From: an uncultured Eubacteriales bacterium
GTDB taxonomy: Bacteria > Bacillota > Clostridia > Christensenellales > Aristaeellaceae
Direction: 5' to 3'
Assembly (NCBI GenBank): GCA_902796025.1
Contig: CADBNW010000121.1
Coordinates: forward strand, 1 to 43,035
DNA length: 43,035 nt
The position numbers and the translations under genes were made by a program. Positions 1 through 8,268 of this stretch are shown here, one piece after another. Numbering within the stretch: position 1 is the first letter of the stretch; each line of letters begins with the position of its first letter. The notes under the pieces were generated by a model that did not search any database, was not told the origin of the DNA, and was given only the letters and a program-made list of their open reading frames with translations.

Positions 1-106
1 AGGCGTCCAGCGCCGTGCCCTCGGAAGTGCTGATGCGGCACGCGGCTGCGACCGCGTCGATGCCCCCCTCGCCGAAGGCGATGATGTGTGCCTGTGAAGA
101 TTGCAT
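1..106 (-). CDS. Unidentified protein, N-terminal 35 residues (cut by window edge)
   Basis: The ATG at 106-104 is preceded by a clear AGAAGG ribosome site, and the frame stays open to the window edge. The visible residues begin MQSSQAHIIAFGEGGIDAVA and continue into a stretch containing CRISTSEGTALDA. The glycine-rich GEGG run after a short beta-like segment could be a nucleotide-binding loop, but 35 residues are too few to assign a family. The gene follows the aminotransferase stop by 40 bases on the same strand and is probably the last visible member of that operon. Confidence 0.6.
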   Translation of the reverse strand, partial: MQSSQAHIIAFGEGGIDAVAAACRISTSEGTALDA

Positions 107-146
107 ACTCTGTTCCTTCTTTACTCTTGCAGCTTTGTGACTTTGC

Positions 147-1325
147 TCAGGAGTGCGCCTCGGTAAAGCGGGAAATGCGCTTGACCGCCTCCTGGATGTT
201 TTGCAGGGAGGAGGCGTAGGAGCAGCGCACATAGCCCTCGCCGCCCCTGCCAAAGGCGTCGCCGGGCACGCAGGCCACCTTCTGCTCCTCAAGCAGCTTT
301 AAGCAAAATTCGCCGGAGCTCATGCCGGTTTGTTTGATGCAGGGGAAGGCGTAAAACGCCCCCAGCGGCTCGTGGGTGGGAAGCCCCGCCTCGCGCAGGC
401 CGTTTACGATGACCCGGCGGCGGCGGTCGTACTGCTCCCGCATGCGCCTGACATCCTGAAAGCCGGTTTCAAAGCCGCTTTTGAGCGCTTCGATGGCCGC
501 GTACTGCGCCGCCGTCGGCGCGCACATGATGCAGTACTGGTGAACGCGCAGCATCACGTCCAATACGGGCTTTGGCGCGCAGGCGTAGCCCAGCCGCCAG
601 CCGGTCATGGCGAAGGCCTTGGAAAAGCCGTTCAGGGTGATGGTGCGCTCCTTCATGCCGGGGATGGAGGCAAAGGCGCGGTGCGGCGCGCCGGTATAGT
701 TGAGCTCCGCGTAGATCTCGTCCGCGATCACCATGATGTTCGTGCCGCTAAGCGCCGTGGCCAGCTTTTCCATGGCGCTTTCATCCATGATGCCGCCGGT
801 AGGGTTGTTGGGATAGGGCAAAATGAGCGCCTTGGTGCGCGGCGTGATCAGCGGCGCAAGCATTTCCGGGGTGATGATAAAGCCGTTTTCCGCGCCGGTC
901 GGCACGGGCACGCACACGCCGCCGGAGAAGGTGACGCAGGGCATATAGCTTACGTAGCTGGGATCCGGGATCAGCACCTCGTCGCCCGGCTCCAGCAGCG
1001 CCCGCAGCGCGAGGTCGATGCCTTCGCTGGCCCCCACGGTGGTCAAAATCTCCTTCTGGGGATCGTACTCCACGCCAAAGCGCGCTTCATAGGCGGAGAT
1101 CAGGCGGCACAATTCCTTAAGGCCCCTGTTTGAGGTGTAGTGGGTGTGTCCCTGCCGCAGGCTGTAGATCGCGGCGTCCGAGCAGCGCCAGGGGGTGGTA
1201 AAGTCCGGCTCGCCCACGCCCAGGCTGATGACATCCTGCATTTCGCTTGCGATGTCGAAGAATTTGCGGATGCCGGAGGGCGGGACCTGGGCCACACGGC
1301 GGCAGAGGATCTTATCGTAGTCCAT
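147..1325 (-). CDS. PLP-dependent class I/II aminotransferase
   Basis: A 392-residue fold-type I aminotransferase, the usual length for the aspartate/aromatic aminotransferase group, cytoplasmic. Visible landmarks are the substrate-side GVGEPDF (about 36-42), YPNNPTGG (171-178) with the cofactor-ring asparagine, ADEIY (201-205) with the Asp and Tyr that hold pyridoxal phosphate, NGFSKAFAMTGWRLGYA with the Schiff-base lysine at K236, and a C-terminal YVRCSYA with the carboxylate-binding arginine. The closest general pattern is the PatA/AraT-like branch, so the amino donor cannot be fixed. The gene starts 16 bases after an Lrp/AsnC-type regulator on the same strand, an arrangement common for aminotransferases whose expression answers to amino-acid levels. 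Confidence 0.93.
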   Translation of the reverse strand: MDYDKILCRRVAQVPPSGIRKFFDIASEMQDVISLGVGEPDFTTPWRCSDAAIYSLRQGHTHYTSNRGLKELCRLISAYEARFGVEYDPQKEILTTVGASEGIDLALRALLEPGDEVLIPDPSYVSYMPCVTFSGGVCVPVPTGAENGFIITPEMLAPLITPRTKALILPYPNNPTGGIMDESAMEKLATALSGTNIMVIADEIYAELNYTGAPHRAFASIPGMKERTITLNGFSKAFAMTGWRLGYACAPKPVLDVMLRVHQYCIMCAPTAAQYAAIEALKSGFETGFQDVRRMREQYDRRRRVIVNGLREAGLPTHEPLGAFYAFPCIKQTGMSSGEFCLKLLEEQKVACVPGDAFGRGGEGYVRCSYASSLQNIQEAVKRISRFTEAHS

Positions 1326-1341
1326 CGTGCGCAGTTCCCCT

Positions 1342-1833
1342 TCAGCTCACCACCAGGCGGTCGTCGCCGGGCACGTCCTCCATGATGACGCCGTCCTGCT
1401 TGTATTTTTTCAGCACGAAGTGGGTCGCGGTGGACAGCACGTGCTCCAGCGTGGACAGCTTTTCGGCCACGAACAGGGCAAGCTGCTTGATGTTCGTGCC
1501 CTCCACGATCACCAGCAGGTCGTATGCGCCGCTCATAAGGTAGACGCTTTTTACTTCTTCAAAATTATAGATCTTTTCGGCGATCATGTCGAAGCCCTCG
1601 TCCCGCTGGGGGGTGACGCGCACCTCGATCAGCGCCTGCACCTTATCCTCGCGCACGCGGTCCCAGTTGATCATGGCGGGATATTTGATGAGCACGCGAT
1701 CCTTTTCCAGGCGGGCGATGGCGCTTGTCACCTCCGCCTCGCTTTTGCCGGTCATGACCGCCAGCTGCGCGGGGCTTACGCGGCAGTCGTCCGAAAGGAT
1801 GTCGAGAAGTTCAAGATCGAAATCGTTCAGCAT
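1342..1833 (-). CDS. Lrp/AsnC family transcriptional regulator
   Basis: A 163-residue regulator of standard Lrp/AsnC length. Residues 1-60 form the winged helix-turn-helix, beginning MLNDFDLELLDILSDDCRVS and continuing through the recognition region SEAEVTSAIARLEKDRVL. The remainder is the ligand-sensing RAM domain, with RVTPQRDEGFDMIAEKI and the YDLLVIVEG strand typical of the effector-binding fold. The ATG at 1833 follows CGGAGGAGCT. It probably senses an amino acid and controls the aminotransferase immediately downstream; that target is inferred from position only. Confidence 0.9.
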   Translation of the reverse strand: MLNDFDLELLDILSDDCRVSPAQLAVMTGKSEAEVTSAIARLEKDRVLIKYPAMINWDRVREDKVQALIEVRVTPQRDEGFDMIAEKIYNFEEVKSVYLMSGAYDLLVIVEGTNIKQLALFVAEKLSTLEHVLSTATHFVLKKYKQDGVIMEDVPGDDRLVVS

Positions 1834-1882
1834 AGCTCCTCCGATGGAATAAGGACTTTTGTAAAGCGCTTTGCGTTTACGT

Positions 1883-2422
1883 TTACAGGGCAGAGATCAT
1901 TTTCCACAGAAATACGCCGCCCAGCGCCAAAGCGCCGCCGACGAGGGCGAGGTTTGCCGTGCGCAGGGGACTGGAAGCGAGGATGAGGCACATTTTTTCA
2001 AGCGCCTCCTCAGTGCCTCTTTTAAAGGCCTTGCGGGAGGCCCAGAGCTTTTGCGCCGTGCGGCGGCGGATCCAGTACAGATACCAGCCAAGCGCGCACA
2101 GCGTCAGGGAAAACAGCGGCGCCCACGCGCTTTTGAAGATGAGCGCCATGACCAGCGCCAAAAAGATGGCAAACACCGCAACGCTCATTAGCGCGCCCCC
2201 GCTGGCCGCGCGGCGGGAGGCCAGCGCGATCTGCTTTAGCGCCTCCTCGTGATCGTCCTTGACGTGCTGGCGGTAAAAGCGGTACAGGGTCTGCGAATCG
2301 ACCTCGCTGATCTTGACCCTGCGCTTTTTTTCGCCCCGGGCCGGTTTTTGTATGCAGTTTTTGATCGCCACCTCAAACGCCGTGGGACAGGCTTTTTTCG
2401 CCGCCTGATCCAAAGTAAGCAT
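1883..2422 (-). CDS. Uncharacterised membrane protein, 179 aa
   Basis: No family recognised. The first 75 residues are charged and soluble, and include a basic RGEKKRRVKISEVD stretch and HVKDDHEEALKQIALASRR, which looks helical. Three hydrophobic segments follow: about 77-97 (MSVAVFAIFLALVMALIF), about 99-115 and about 155-176. A basic loop WIRRRTAQKLWASRKAFKRG separates the second from the third. The start at 2422 has GGGGAGCG upstream. It is the first gene behind the promoter at 2450-2478 and is followed 49 bases later by the Lrp-type regulator. Confidence 0.7.
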   Translation of the reverse strand: MLTLDQAAKKACPTAFEVAIKNCIQKPARGEKKRRVKISEVDSQTLYRFYRQHVKDDHEEALKQIALASRRAASGGALMSVAVFAIFLALVMALIFKSAWAPLFSLTLCALGWYLYWIRRRTAQKLWASRKAFKRGTEEALEKMCLILASSPLRTANLALVGGALALGGVFLWKMISAL

Positions 2423-2449
2423 AGCCGCTCCCCAAATCTGTTTTTCAAT

Positions 2450-2478
2450 ATTCTATCACGAAAAGCGGCCCGGGGCAA
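2450..2478 (-). promoter_or_regulatory. Sigma-A promoter of the membrane protein-Lrp-aminotransferase unit
   Basis: Read on the minus strand: TTGCCC (2478-2473), a 17-base spacer, then TAGAAT (2455-2450). The start codon at 2422 lies about 28 bases downstream of the -10 box. Confidence 0.5.
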
Positions 2479-2524
2479 CAGTTGGGAAAAGAAGAATTCG
2501 TTACAACGAGCGGATTTGCCGATG

Positions 2525-2556
2525 AAAAAGGAAATCGCCGGACAAAAGCCGGCGAT
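2525..2556 (-). terminator. Rho-independent terminator after mscS
   Basis: On the minus strand a perfect 8-bp stem ATCGCCGG/CCGGCGAT (2556-2549 and 2541-2534) encloses a CTTTTGT loop and is followed by TTCCTTTTT. It lies 18 bases past the channel gene's stop. Confidence 0.8.
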
Positions 2557-2574
2557 GAACGCTTTTCTGTTTTG

Positions 2575-3378
2575 TTAGGGTTTTATCCCCGCCTGGGCCA
2601 GGGCTTCCATCGCGCGCAAGCGGATGACGCGCTCCAGATCCCAGCATTTGTCCACGCTGCAGCGGCACTCGATGCGGCAGGTGGCAGCGCCCCTGTCCAT
2701 GGAAATGTACCCCCTTACGATGGGATCCTCGTCGATGTAGTCGCACTCCTGATTTACGCGCTTCATGCCCTCGCGCAGCACCGTAAGGGCGCGCTCGTAA
2801 TCCTGTCCGTGGGCCACGCTTACGTCCACTACGGCGAAGCGGAAATCGCTGGTCATGTTGATCACGGTGCGGATCTCCCCGTTTGGGATAACGAACACCG
2901 AGCCGTTGGTGGCGCGAAGCGTCGTGGTGCGCAGGGCCACGTTTTCGATCCTGCCGGTCTGCCCGGCCACCGTGACCACGTCGCCCACGTTGCAGCTGCC
3001 CTCCAGCCACAAAAACATGCCGCTGATGACGTCCTTGATCAGGCTTTGACAGCCAAAGGCAATGGCAAAGCCGCTGACGCCGGCTACCGCCAGCAGGCTG
3101 CCCACGTCCACCCCCAGGGTGCTGAGACAGGTAAAGATCAGCGCCACGTACATCAGGATGTTGAAAAGGCTGAGGGTGAGGGTCTGCACGGTGTTGCCGC
3201 GGCTGTTGCCGTCGTGCTTTTTGCGGTAGGAATTGAACAGACGGTTGATCAGCTTTCGACCGAGCCTTATCAGAATGATGCCGACGATCAGGATGCCGAG
3301 CGCCGCGGCGATGCGGGTGAGCACGTCGGGCAGGGTCTTCCAAAAGCCCTGCGCGGCCTGGATGATTTGTTCGAGCAT
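2575..3378 (-). CDS. Small-conductance mechanosensitive channel (MscS family)
   Basis: A 267-residue membrane protein that would open under membrane tension and release solutes after osmotic downshock. The first about 95 residues hold two to three transmembrane helices. The pore helix and neck follow as VGSLLAVAGVSGFAIAFGCQ and the family signature SLIKDVISGMFLWLEG. Next comes the beta domain VGDVVTVAGQTGRIENVALR with FVIPNGEI, then the alpha/beta cap. The ATG at 3378 was chosen over the in-frame GTG at 3387 because AGGAG lies 8 bases before the ATG but directly abuts the GTG. It is the last gene of this minus-strand stretch, between the potD palindrome and its own terminator. Confidence 0.92.
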   Translation of the reverse strand: MLEQIIQAAQGFWKTLPDVLTRIAAALGILIVGIILIRLGRKLINRLFNSYRKKHDGNSRGNTVQTLTLSLFNILMYVALIFTCLSTLGVDVGSLLAVAGVSGFAIAFGCQSLIKDVISGMFLWLEGSCNVGDVVTVAGQTGRIENVALRTTTLRATNGSVFVIPNGEIRTVINMTSDFRFAVVDVSVAHGQDYERALTVLREGMKRVNQECDYIDEDPIVRGYISMDRGAATCRIECRCSVDKCWDLERVIRLRAMEALAQAGIKP

Positions 3379-3398
3379 GCAGGTCACTCCTAAACATA

Positions 3399-3422
3399 CG
3401 TGCGGCAGAATTCTGCCGCACG
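3399..3422 (-). terminator. Perfect 24-bp palindrome between potD and mscS, probable terminator
   Basis: The sequence CGTGCGGCAGAA/TTCTGCCGCACG is perfectly self-complementary over 24 bp. It starts 18 bases past the potD stop. The following minus-strand bases (TATGTTTAGG) make only a weak U-tract and already hold the mscS ribosome site, so partial termination or a protein-binding site are alternatives. Confidence 0.5.
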
Positions 3423-3440
3423 CATGATCACAATATTATT

Positions 3441-4484
3441 CTAAGAACGGATCTCCATCCAGTACTTGTTGTATACGTCCATGTAATCCATGATGTCGTG
3501 GAAGAAGTCGCAGCGCTCGATGATCTCCGGGCTGGGGTTCACGGCGGGGTTGGCGGCCTCCTCCTCGTCCAGGTTGTCTACGACCTGCTGGATGGGGGAG
3601 CAGTAGTGGATGTACTCGTAGTTGCGCTGGGCGATGTCCTCGCGGCAGAGGAAGTCGATAAACTTGAGCGCGGCTTCGTAGTTCTGGCTGTCCTTGGGGA
3701 TGCACAGCGCGTCGATCCAGACGTTGGAGCCTTCCTCAGGCACCACGTAGACCAGGGAGTCGTTGTCTTCGATCGCGTACATGGCGTCGCCGGACCACAT
3801 CACGGCCATCGCGGCCTCGCCGCCCACCATCTTGTCCTTGACCTCGTCCACCAGATAGCCCTGCACGATGCCGTCGGTCTTCTGCTTGATGAGGAGGTCG
3901 CGCACCTGGGCGAGGGCTTCCTCGCTGCGCTCGTTTAAGTTATAGCCAAGGTACTTGAGGGTGACGCCCATGGTGTCGCGGATGGAGTCCAGCATGAACA
4001 CGTCGCGCTGATACTGGGGATCGAAGAGGCTGGACCAGGACGTGATCTCCCCGTCCACGTATTCGGTGTTATAGAGGATGCCCACGGTGCCCCACATATA
4101 GGGCACGGAGTACTGATTGCCCAGGTCGTAATCCGCGTTCCACATATTGGCAAGCAGGTTGTTTTTGGCGTTTGGCATTTTGTCAAAGTCCATCGGGGCC
4201 AGCATGTCGTCCTTGATCAGGCGCTCGATGATGTAATCGCTGGGCACGATGATATCGTACTTGCCGCCGCCCGTGGTCATCTTGACATACATTTCCTCGA
4301 CGGTGGTGAACATCACGTAGTCCACCTTGATTCCGGTTTCGTCCTCAAAGTCTTCCAGCACGGATTCGTCGATGTAATCGTACCAGTTGTACACGGTCAG
4401 GGTGGTCTCCGCAAGGGCGCCGGCAGCGAAGGGCATCAGCGTCCAGGCAAGGACGAGGGCAAGGATGAGACTGAGCTTTTTCAT
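3441..4484 (-). CDS. potD: Spermidine/putrescine ABC transporter substrate-binding protein
   Basis: A 347-residue extracytoplasmic binding protein that delivers polyamines to PotBC. Residues 1-25 are a signal peptide (MKKLSLILALVLAWTLMPFA, then AGALA before ETTLTVYNW). The mature start TVYNWYDYIDESVLEDFE is the PotD signature, and the polyamine-site regions YDIIVPSDYIIERL and AVMWSGDAMYAI are present. No cysteine follows the signal peptide, so there is no lipobox to anchor it, unusual for a Gram-positive binding protein. It is the last gene of the pot operon, 18 bases after potC, with AGGAGG before its start. Confidence 0.95.
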   Translation of the reverse strand: MKKLSLILALVLAWTLMPFAAGALAETTLTVYNWYDYIDESVLEDFEDETGIKVDYVMFTTVEEMYVKMTTGGGKYDIIVPSDYIIERLIKDDMLAPMDFDKMPNAKNNLLANMWNADYDLGNQYSVPYMWGTVGILYNTEYVDGEITSWSSLFDPQYQRDVFMLDSIRDTMGVTLKYLGYNLNERSEEALAQVRDLLIKQKTDGIVQGYLVDEVKDKMVGGEAAMAVMWSGDAMYAIEDNDSLVYVVPEEGSNVWIDALCIPKDSQNYEAALKFIDFLCREDIAQRNYEYIHYCSPIQQVVDNLDEEEAANPAVNPSPEIIERCDFFHDIMDYMDVYNKYWMEIRS

Positions 4485-4502
4485 GTGATTGACCTCCTGT
4501 AA

Positions 4503-5282
4503 TCAGCCTATGGTTTCCAAAGTGGTGCGCCGGTTGATTATTATGAGCAGTGCGAGCACTGTCACAAACATGATGGTGGACAGGGCGTACATGTCGGGCT
4601 TGACGCCGCGCTTGGCCGCGGAATAGATCAGGGTGGAGAGGTTTTGCGCCTTGTCGGTGGTGAAATAGCTGATGACGAAATCGTCCAGCGACATCGTGAG
4701 CGCAAGCAGTCCGCCGGTGATGATGCCGGGGCTGATCTCCGGGATGATGACGCGGGTGATCGCGCGCATCGGCCTGCAGCCAAGGTCCAGCGCCGCCTCG
4801 TAGGTGTTGGGATCCATTTGCTTCAGCTTTGGCAGCACCGAGAACAATACGTATGGCGTATCGAAGGTGATGTGCGCAAGGATCATCGTAAACATGCCGC
4901 GGTCGAGCTTGATAAACACGAACATCATCATCAGGCTTACGCCGGTCACGATGTCGGGCATGGTCATGGGCAGATAGCTCAGGTTGATCAGCGCGGTCGC
5001 CCAGCCCTTTTTGCAGGCGTGGATGCCGATGGCGCCGAGGGTGCCCAGGATGACGCTGACCACCGTGGCGATGACGGCCACCGTCAGGGTGATCCTGAGC
5101 GCGTCCATGATGGCGGCGTTATTGAACAGCTCCCCGTACCATTTGAAGCTGAAGCCCTCCCACTTGGCGCGGCTTTTGCCGGCGTTGAACGAAAAGGCGA
5201 TCATGATGGCGATGGGGCTGTACAAAAACAGCAGGATAAGCGCCAGGTACGAGCCCTTTAGGCCCTTAAAAAACCGCTTCAC
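4503..5282 (-). CDS. potC: Spermidine/putrescine ABC transporter permease
   Basis: A 259-residue inner-membrane permease with about six transmembrane helices, forming the pore with PotB. The coupling-helix motif contacting the ATPase reads EAALDLGCRPMRAITRVIIP (about 162-181), the EAA loop of BPD-type permeases. The FSFNAGKSRAKWEGFSFKWY segment near residues 30-50 is typical of PotC. Its ATG overlaps the potB stop by four bases (ATGA), indicating translational coupling. Confidence 0.95.
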   Translation of the reverse strand: MKRFFKGLKGSYLALILLFLYSPIAIMIAFSFNAGKSRAKWEGFSFKWYGELFNNAAIMDALRITLTVAVIATVVSVILGTLGAIGIHACKKGWATALINLSYLPMTMPDIVTGVSLMMMFVFIKLDRGMFTMILAHITFDTPYVLFSVLPKLKQMDPNTYEAALDLGCRPMRAITRVIIPEISPGIITGGLLALTMSLDDFVISYFTTDKAQNLSTLIYSAAKRGVKPDMYALSTIMFVTVLALLIIINRRTTLETIG

Positions 5283-6097
5283 CAGTTATCGCTCCTTTCG
5301 CTTTTGTTGGAATCCAGCCGGTTGAGAAGGCCGATGGAGATCAGGATGAGCACTGTCATAAACAGGCTCAGCGCGCTGCCGAAGGACCAGTCGTTTGCCA
5401 CCATGTACTGGTTTTCGATCACGTCGCCCATCAGCATGAAGTTGCCGCTGCCAAGGAGCTTGCTGATGGCAAAGGTGGTGACCGAGGGCATGAACACCAT
5501 GGTGATGCCGCTGATGACGCCGCTTAGGGACAGGGGAAGGGTGACCTTCAAAAACACGCGCGCGGGGTTTGCGCCAAGGTCCTGCGCGGCCTCGATGACC
5601 CGCTGATCCATCTTTTTGAGGCTGGTGTGGATGGGCAAGACCATAAAGGGCAGGTAGTTATACACCATGCCGTAGAGCACCGCGCCCTCCGTGCCGATGA
5701 GGTTTAGCCGCGCAAAGCCCAGGCGGGTCACGATGGCGTTGATGATGCCGTTTCTTTCAAGCAGCGACATGGAGGCGTAGGTTCTTAAAAGAAAGTTCAT
5801 CCACATGGGCAGCAGGATCAGCACGAACAGGGTCTTGTATTTTGAAAAATCCTTGCTGGCCAGAAAGTACGCGCAGGGGTACCCAAGGAGCAGGCACAAA
5901 AGCGTGCACTCCAGCGCCAGGCGGACGCTGCGCCACAATACCTTCATGTACGTCCCTTCAAAGCAGCGGGCGATGCTGTCCAGCGTAAACGCGCCGGTAT
6001 TGTCCTGAAAGGCGTAGATCGCCACGAACACGATGGGAAAGATCGTGAACATGATCATCCACAGCCCGTAGGGCCCGGAAAAAAAGCTTCGCTTCAT
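5279..6097 (-). CDS. potB: Spermidine/putrescine ABC transporter permease
   Basis: A 272-residue permease with about six transmembrane helices, partner of PotC. Its EAA loop reads [20 protein letters not shown]. The conserved [13 protein letters not shown] segment (about 95-107) and the [20 protein letters not shown] region match PotB. It overlaps potA upstream and potC downstream by four bases each, so A-B-C are translated as a coupled block. Confidence 0.95.
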   Translation of the reverse strand: MKRSFFSGPYGLWMIMFTIFPIVFVAIYAFQDNTGAFTLDSIARCFEGTYMKVLWRSVRLALECTLLCLLLGYPCAYFLASKDFSKYKTLFVLILLPMWMNFLLRTYASMSLLERNGIINAIVTRLGFARLNLIGTEGAVLYGMVYNYLPFMVLPIHTSLKKMDQRVIEAAQDLGANPARVFLKVTLPLSLSGVISGITMVFMPSVTTFAISKLLGSGNFMLMGDVIENQYMVANDWSFGSALSLFMTVLILISIGLLNRLDSNKSERSDNW

Positions 6098-7212
6098 GGG
6101 CGCGCCTCCGAAGTGGATCCTTCAGACTTCATTTTGTGCATGATGTGGATGTTTGCGGGCACTACGCTAAGGCCTACGCGGCTGCCCACGGGGAACATGG
6201 TGGTGGAGTGCACCTTCCAACTGAAGCCGCCGGCGCTTACGATCATCTCGTAGTGCACGCCCTTGAACAGCACGCTTTGCACCTCGCCCACCAGCATGCC
6301 CACGTCCGCGCCCACCAGCATGATGTCCTCCGGGCGCACGACCATGTCCACGGGCTCGTCGTTTTCAAAACCCTCGTCCACACACTCGAACACGCGCCCG
6401 GCGGCCTCTACCTCAAAGTCCCTGTGCATCACGGCGTCCAGGATGTTGCTGTCGCCAATGAAGTTTGCAACGAAGGCGTTGTTGGGCTCGTCGTAGATGC
6501 TCTTGCCGTCGCCGATCTGCTGGATGCTGCCGTTGTTCATGACCACGATGGTGTCGCTCATGGTGAGCGCCTCCTCCTGGTCGTGGGTCACGTAGATGAA
6601 GGTGATGCCAAGCTGCTGCTGCATGCTTTTGAGCTCGAGCTGCATTTCGCGGCGAAGCTTCAGATCCAGCGCGCCAAGCGGCTCGTCGAGCAAAAGCACC
6701 TCCGGCTCGTTGACCAGCGCCCTTGCGATGGCGATGCGCTGCTGCTGGCCGCCGGAGAGGGCGTCCACCGCGCGCTTTGCGTAATTTTCCATTTTGACCA
6801 GGCGAAGCAGGCGCATGACGCGGCGGTTTATCTCGTCCTTGATCTGCCTGCGGCTGGGCTTTTCCACCCCGGGCAGCAGCTCCTCCGGCTTTTTGAGCTT
6901 TAAGCCGAAGGCTACGTTGTCGAACACGTTCATGTGCGTGAACAGCGCGTACTTTTGAAACACGGTGTTCACGCGGCGCTTGTAGGGCGGGATGCCGCTC
7001 ATGTCCTTGCCGTCGAAAATGAGCTCGCCCTCGTCCGCGGTCTCAAAGCCGCCGATGATGCGCAGCATCGTGGTCTTTCCGCAGCCGGAGGGGCCAAGCA
7101 GGGTCACGAATTCGCGCCTGCGGATGTAGAGATCGATATTTTTGAGCACCTGCGTGTCGCCAAAGGACTTGCTGATGCCTTTCAGCTCGATAAGCCTGGT
7201 ATCTTCAACCAT
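6094..7212 (-). CDS. potA: Spermidine/putrescine ABC transporter ATP-binding protein
   Basis: A 372-residue cytoplasmic ATPase. Visible motifs are Walker [13 protein letters not shown] (about 39-50), Q-loop [11 protein letters not shown], signature [15 protein letters not shown], Walker [13 protein letters not shown] and H-loop THDQEEAL. The C-terminal third is the TOBE-type regulatory domain ([13 protein letters not shown]). Between Q-loop and signature it carries an extra charged stretch [20 protein letters not shown], longer than in the E. coli protein. The start has GGAGGTCACAG upstream, 18 bases after the regulator. Confidence 0.95.
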   Translation of the reverse strand: MVEDTRLIELKGISKSFGDTQVLKNIDLYIRRREFVTLLGPSGCGKTTMLRIIGGFETADEGELIFDGKDMSGIPPYKRRVNTVFQKYALFTHMNVFDNVAFGLKLKKPEELLPGVEKPSRRQIKDEINRRVMRLLRLVKMENYAKRAVDALSGGQQQRIAIARALVNEPEVLLLDEPLGALDLKLRREMQLELKSMQQQLGITFIYVTHDQEEALTMSDTIVVMNNGSIQQIGDGKSIYDEPNNAFVANFIGDSNILDAVMHRDFEVEAAGRVFECVDEGFENDEPVDMVVRPEDIMLVGADVGMLVGEVQSVLFKGVHYEMIVSAGGFSWKVHSTTMFPVGSRVGLSVVPANIHIMHKMKSEGSTSEARP

Positions 7213-7230
7213 CTGTGACCTCCGGTATGA

Positions 7231-7773
7231 TCAAAACGTGGGCGGGGTGCTGACCCAAAGAAACGTGCAGGGCGCCTTGCCCGGGTTTACGATGCGGTGC
7301 GGCGCGGTGGGCTTGAAGCAGAAGCTTTCGTCCTTGCGCGCCTTTTCGCGGCGCTGCCCAAGCTCGATCACCAATTGACCGCTTAGCACATAGCCGATCT
7401 CCTCCCCCTCGTGGGGATCCTGCAGATCGGTGCAGCCGCCGGGGCCCAGCTTTACGAGGATGGGCTCCATTTCGTTTTTCTGCGCGTCGGGCACCAGCCA
7501 GCGGATGAAGCCGCGAATGCCTGACTCGTCTTCCTTCACGCTGATGTCCGCGTCGCCAAAGACGATCTGCGGCTGCGACGGCTCAGAAAAAAACCGACCG
7601 AGGTCGCTTCCGAGGGAGACCAGCATGTCCTCCAGCGTGGCGATGGAGGGGGAGGTAAGATCCCGTTCCACGAGGGAGATAAAGCCCTTGGAGAGCTCGC
7701 ACCTGTCCGCCAGCTCCTCCTGGGTAAGACCGCGCTGCAGCCTGAGCTGCTTGAGCTTACTGCCGATTTCCAC
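7231..7773 (-). CDS. XRE-cupin transcriptional regulator of the polyamine operon (PuuR-like)
   Basis: A 180-residue two-domain regulator. Residues 1-60 form a Cro/CI-type helix-turn-helix (QRGLTQEELADRCELSKGFI, then SLVERDLTSPSIATLEDM). Residues about 105-178 form a cupin barrel (LQDPHEGEEIGYVLSGQLVI, FCFKPTAPHRIVNPG) that would bind a small ligand. This architecture is that of PuuR, which senses putrescine. It heads the operon potR-A-B-C-D, so polyamine-responsive autoregulation is likely. The start codon is GTG with AAGGAA upstream. Confidence 0.9.
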   Translation of the reverse strand: MEIGSKLKQLRLQRGLTQEELADRCELSKGFISLVERDLTSPSIATLEDMLVSLGSDLGRFFSEPSQPQIVFGDADISVKEDESGIRGFIRWLVPDAQKNEMEPILVKLGPGGCTDLQDPHEGEEIGYVLSGQLVIELGQRREKARKDESFCFKPTAPHRIVNPGKAPCTFLWVSTPPTF

Positions 7774-7807
7774 CTGCCCGCTTCCTTTCCTGTTCGCACA
7801 GTGCCAA

Positions 7808-7828
7808 AAGTTTAAATTTGCTAAACTT
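7808..7828. promoter_or_regulatory. Candidate operator: inverted repeat AAGTTTA-7-TAAACTT
   Basis: Perfect 7-bp arms at 7808-7814 and 7822-7828 lie just downstream of the predicted pot transcription start. The same half-site recurs as AAGTTTAG at 7907-7914, and TAAATTTAG occurs at 7883-7891, upstream of the -35 box. Binding by the adjacent XRE-cupin regulator is inferred from position. Confidence 0.5.
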
Positions 7829-7841
7829 GCAAGATGCGTAT

Positions 7842-7870
7842 ATTAAACAACACGCGGCCGCCCATGTCAA
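7842..7870 (-). promoter_or_regulatory. Sigma-A promoter of the pot operon
   Basis: On the minus strand, TTGACA (7870-7865), 17 bases, TTTAAT (7847-7842). It is bracketed by the repeated AAGTTTA/TAAACTT half-sites. The regulator's GTG lies about 70 bases downstream. Confidence 0.6.
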
Positions 7871-7921
7871 GCGTCCAGCGTGTTAAATTTAGTAATAGTG
7901 AACTCAAAGTTTAGTATTATA

Positions 7922-7949
7922 GGAAAAGAGGCTGCGCTGTGCAGCCTCT
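7922..7949 (-). terminator. Terminator at the 3' edge of repeat copy 1
   Basis: On the minus strand a 9-bp stem AGAGGCTGC/GCAGCCTCT with loop ACAGC is followed by TTTTCC. It directly follows the end of structured repeat copy 1 in the same sense and would end transcription coming from the DUF4160/DUF2442 pair. Confidence 0.75.
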
Positions 7950-7951
7950 GG

Positions 7952-8233
7952 CCTGAAATGAATCGGAGATCCATTTCAAGCGGTGGGTCATGTTGCCCTT
8001 GTTTGTGTTTTGCTCGAAACGTCAGGGTTTGAAAGCATGGGCAAGAGGAAAGCAGTTTTTGCTGAAATCTCTGCGGAGATTTCCGGGCGCAAAAACTGTA
8101 ATGAAGCGATTATTTGTTCCAGTCGTCTTCGCTTCGCTGCGTTCCTTATACAGAAATCGCTGTCCTCGGGGCAGCAAAGCCACCCCTGTGGATAAAAATT
8201 GGAGGGGGCTACGGCCCCTCCAAGCCTCCTGGG
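7952..8233 (-). repeat. Structured intergenic repeat, copy 1
   Basis: About 280 bp, in sense on the minus strand, related to 18181-18465 and 22473-22741. In sense order it contains SL1, a TTGGAGGGGC hairpin with variable tetraloop (here CGTA, with an extra C in the 3' arm); SL2, a GGGGT...GCCCC hairpin; SL3, a two-tier hairpin at 8098-8053 (outer arms CAGTTTTTGC/GCAAAAACTG, inner arms GAAATCTC/GAGATTTC around CGCA); and SL4, the terminal palindrome at 7983-7952. SL4 here has one change that gives a G-U pair in the sense RNA but an A-C mismatch on the other strand. No coding potential seen. Confidence 0.85.
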
Positions 8234-8268
8234 AGTGTCTCTTGCCGGAGCAAAGTATTTGGATAAAA

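Noticed and set aside
3399..3422. Restriction-type or phage attachment palindrome
   Set aside because: Location directly after potD and lack of flanking mobile genes make a terminator-like role more likely.
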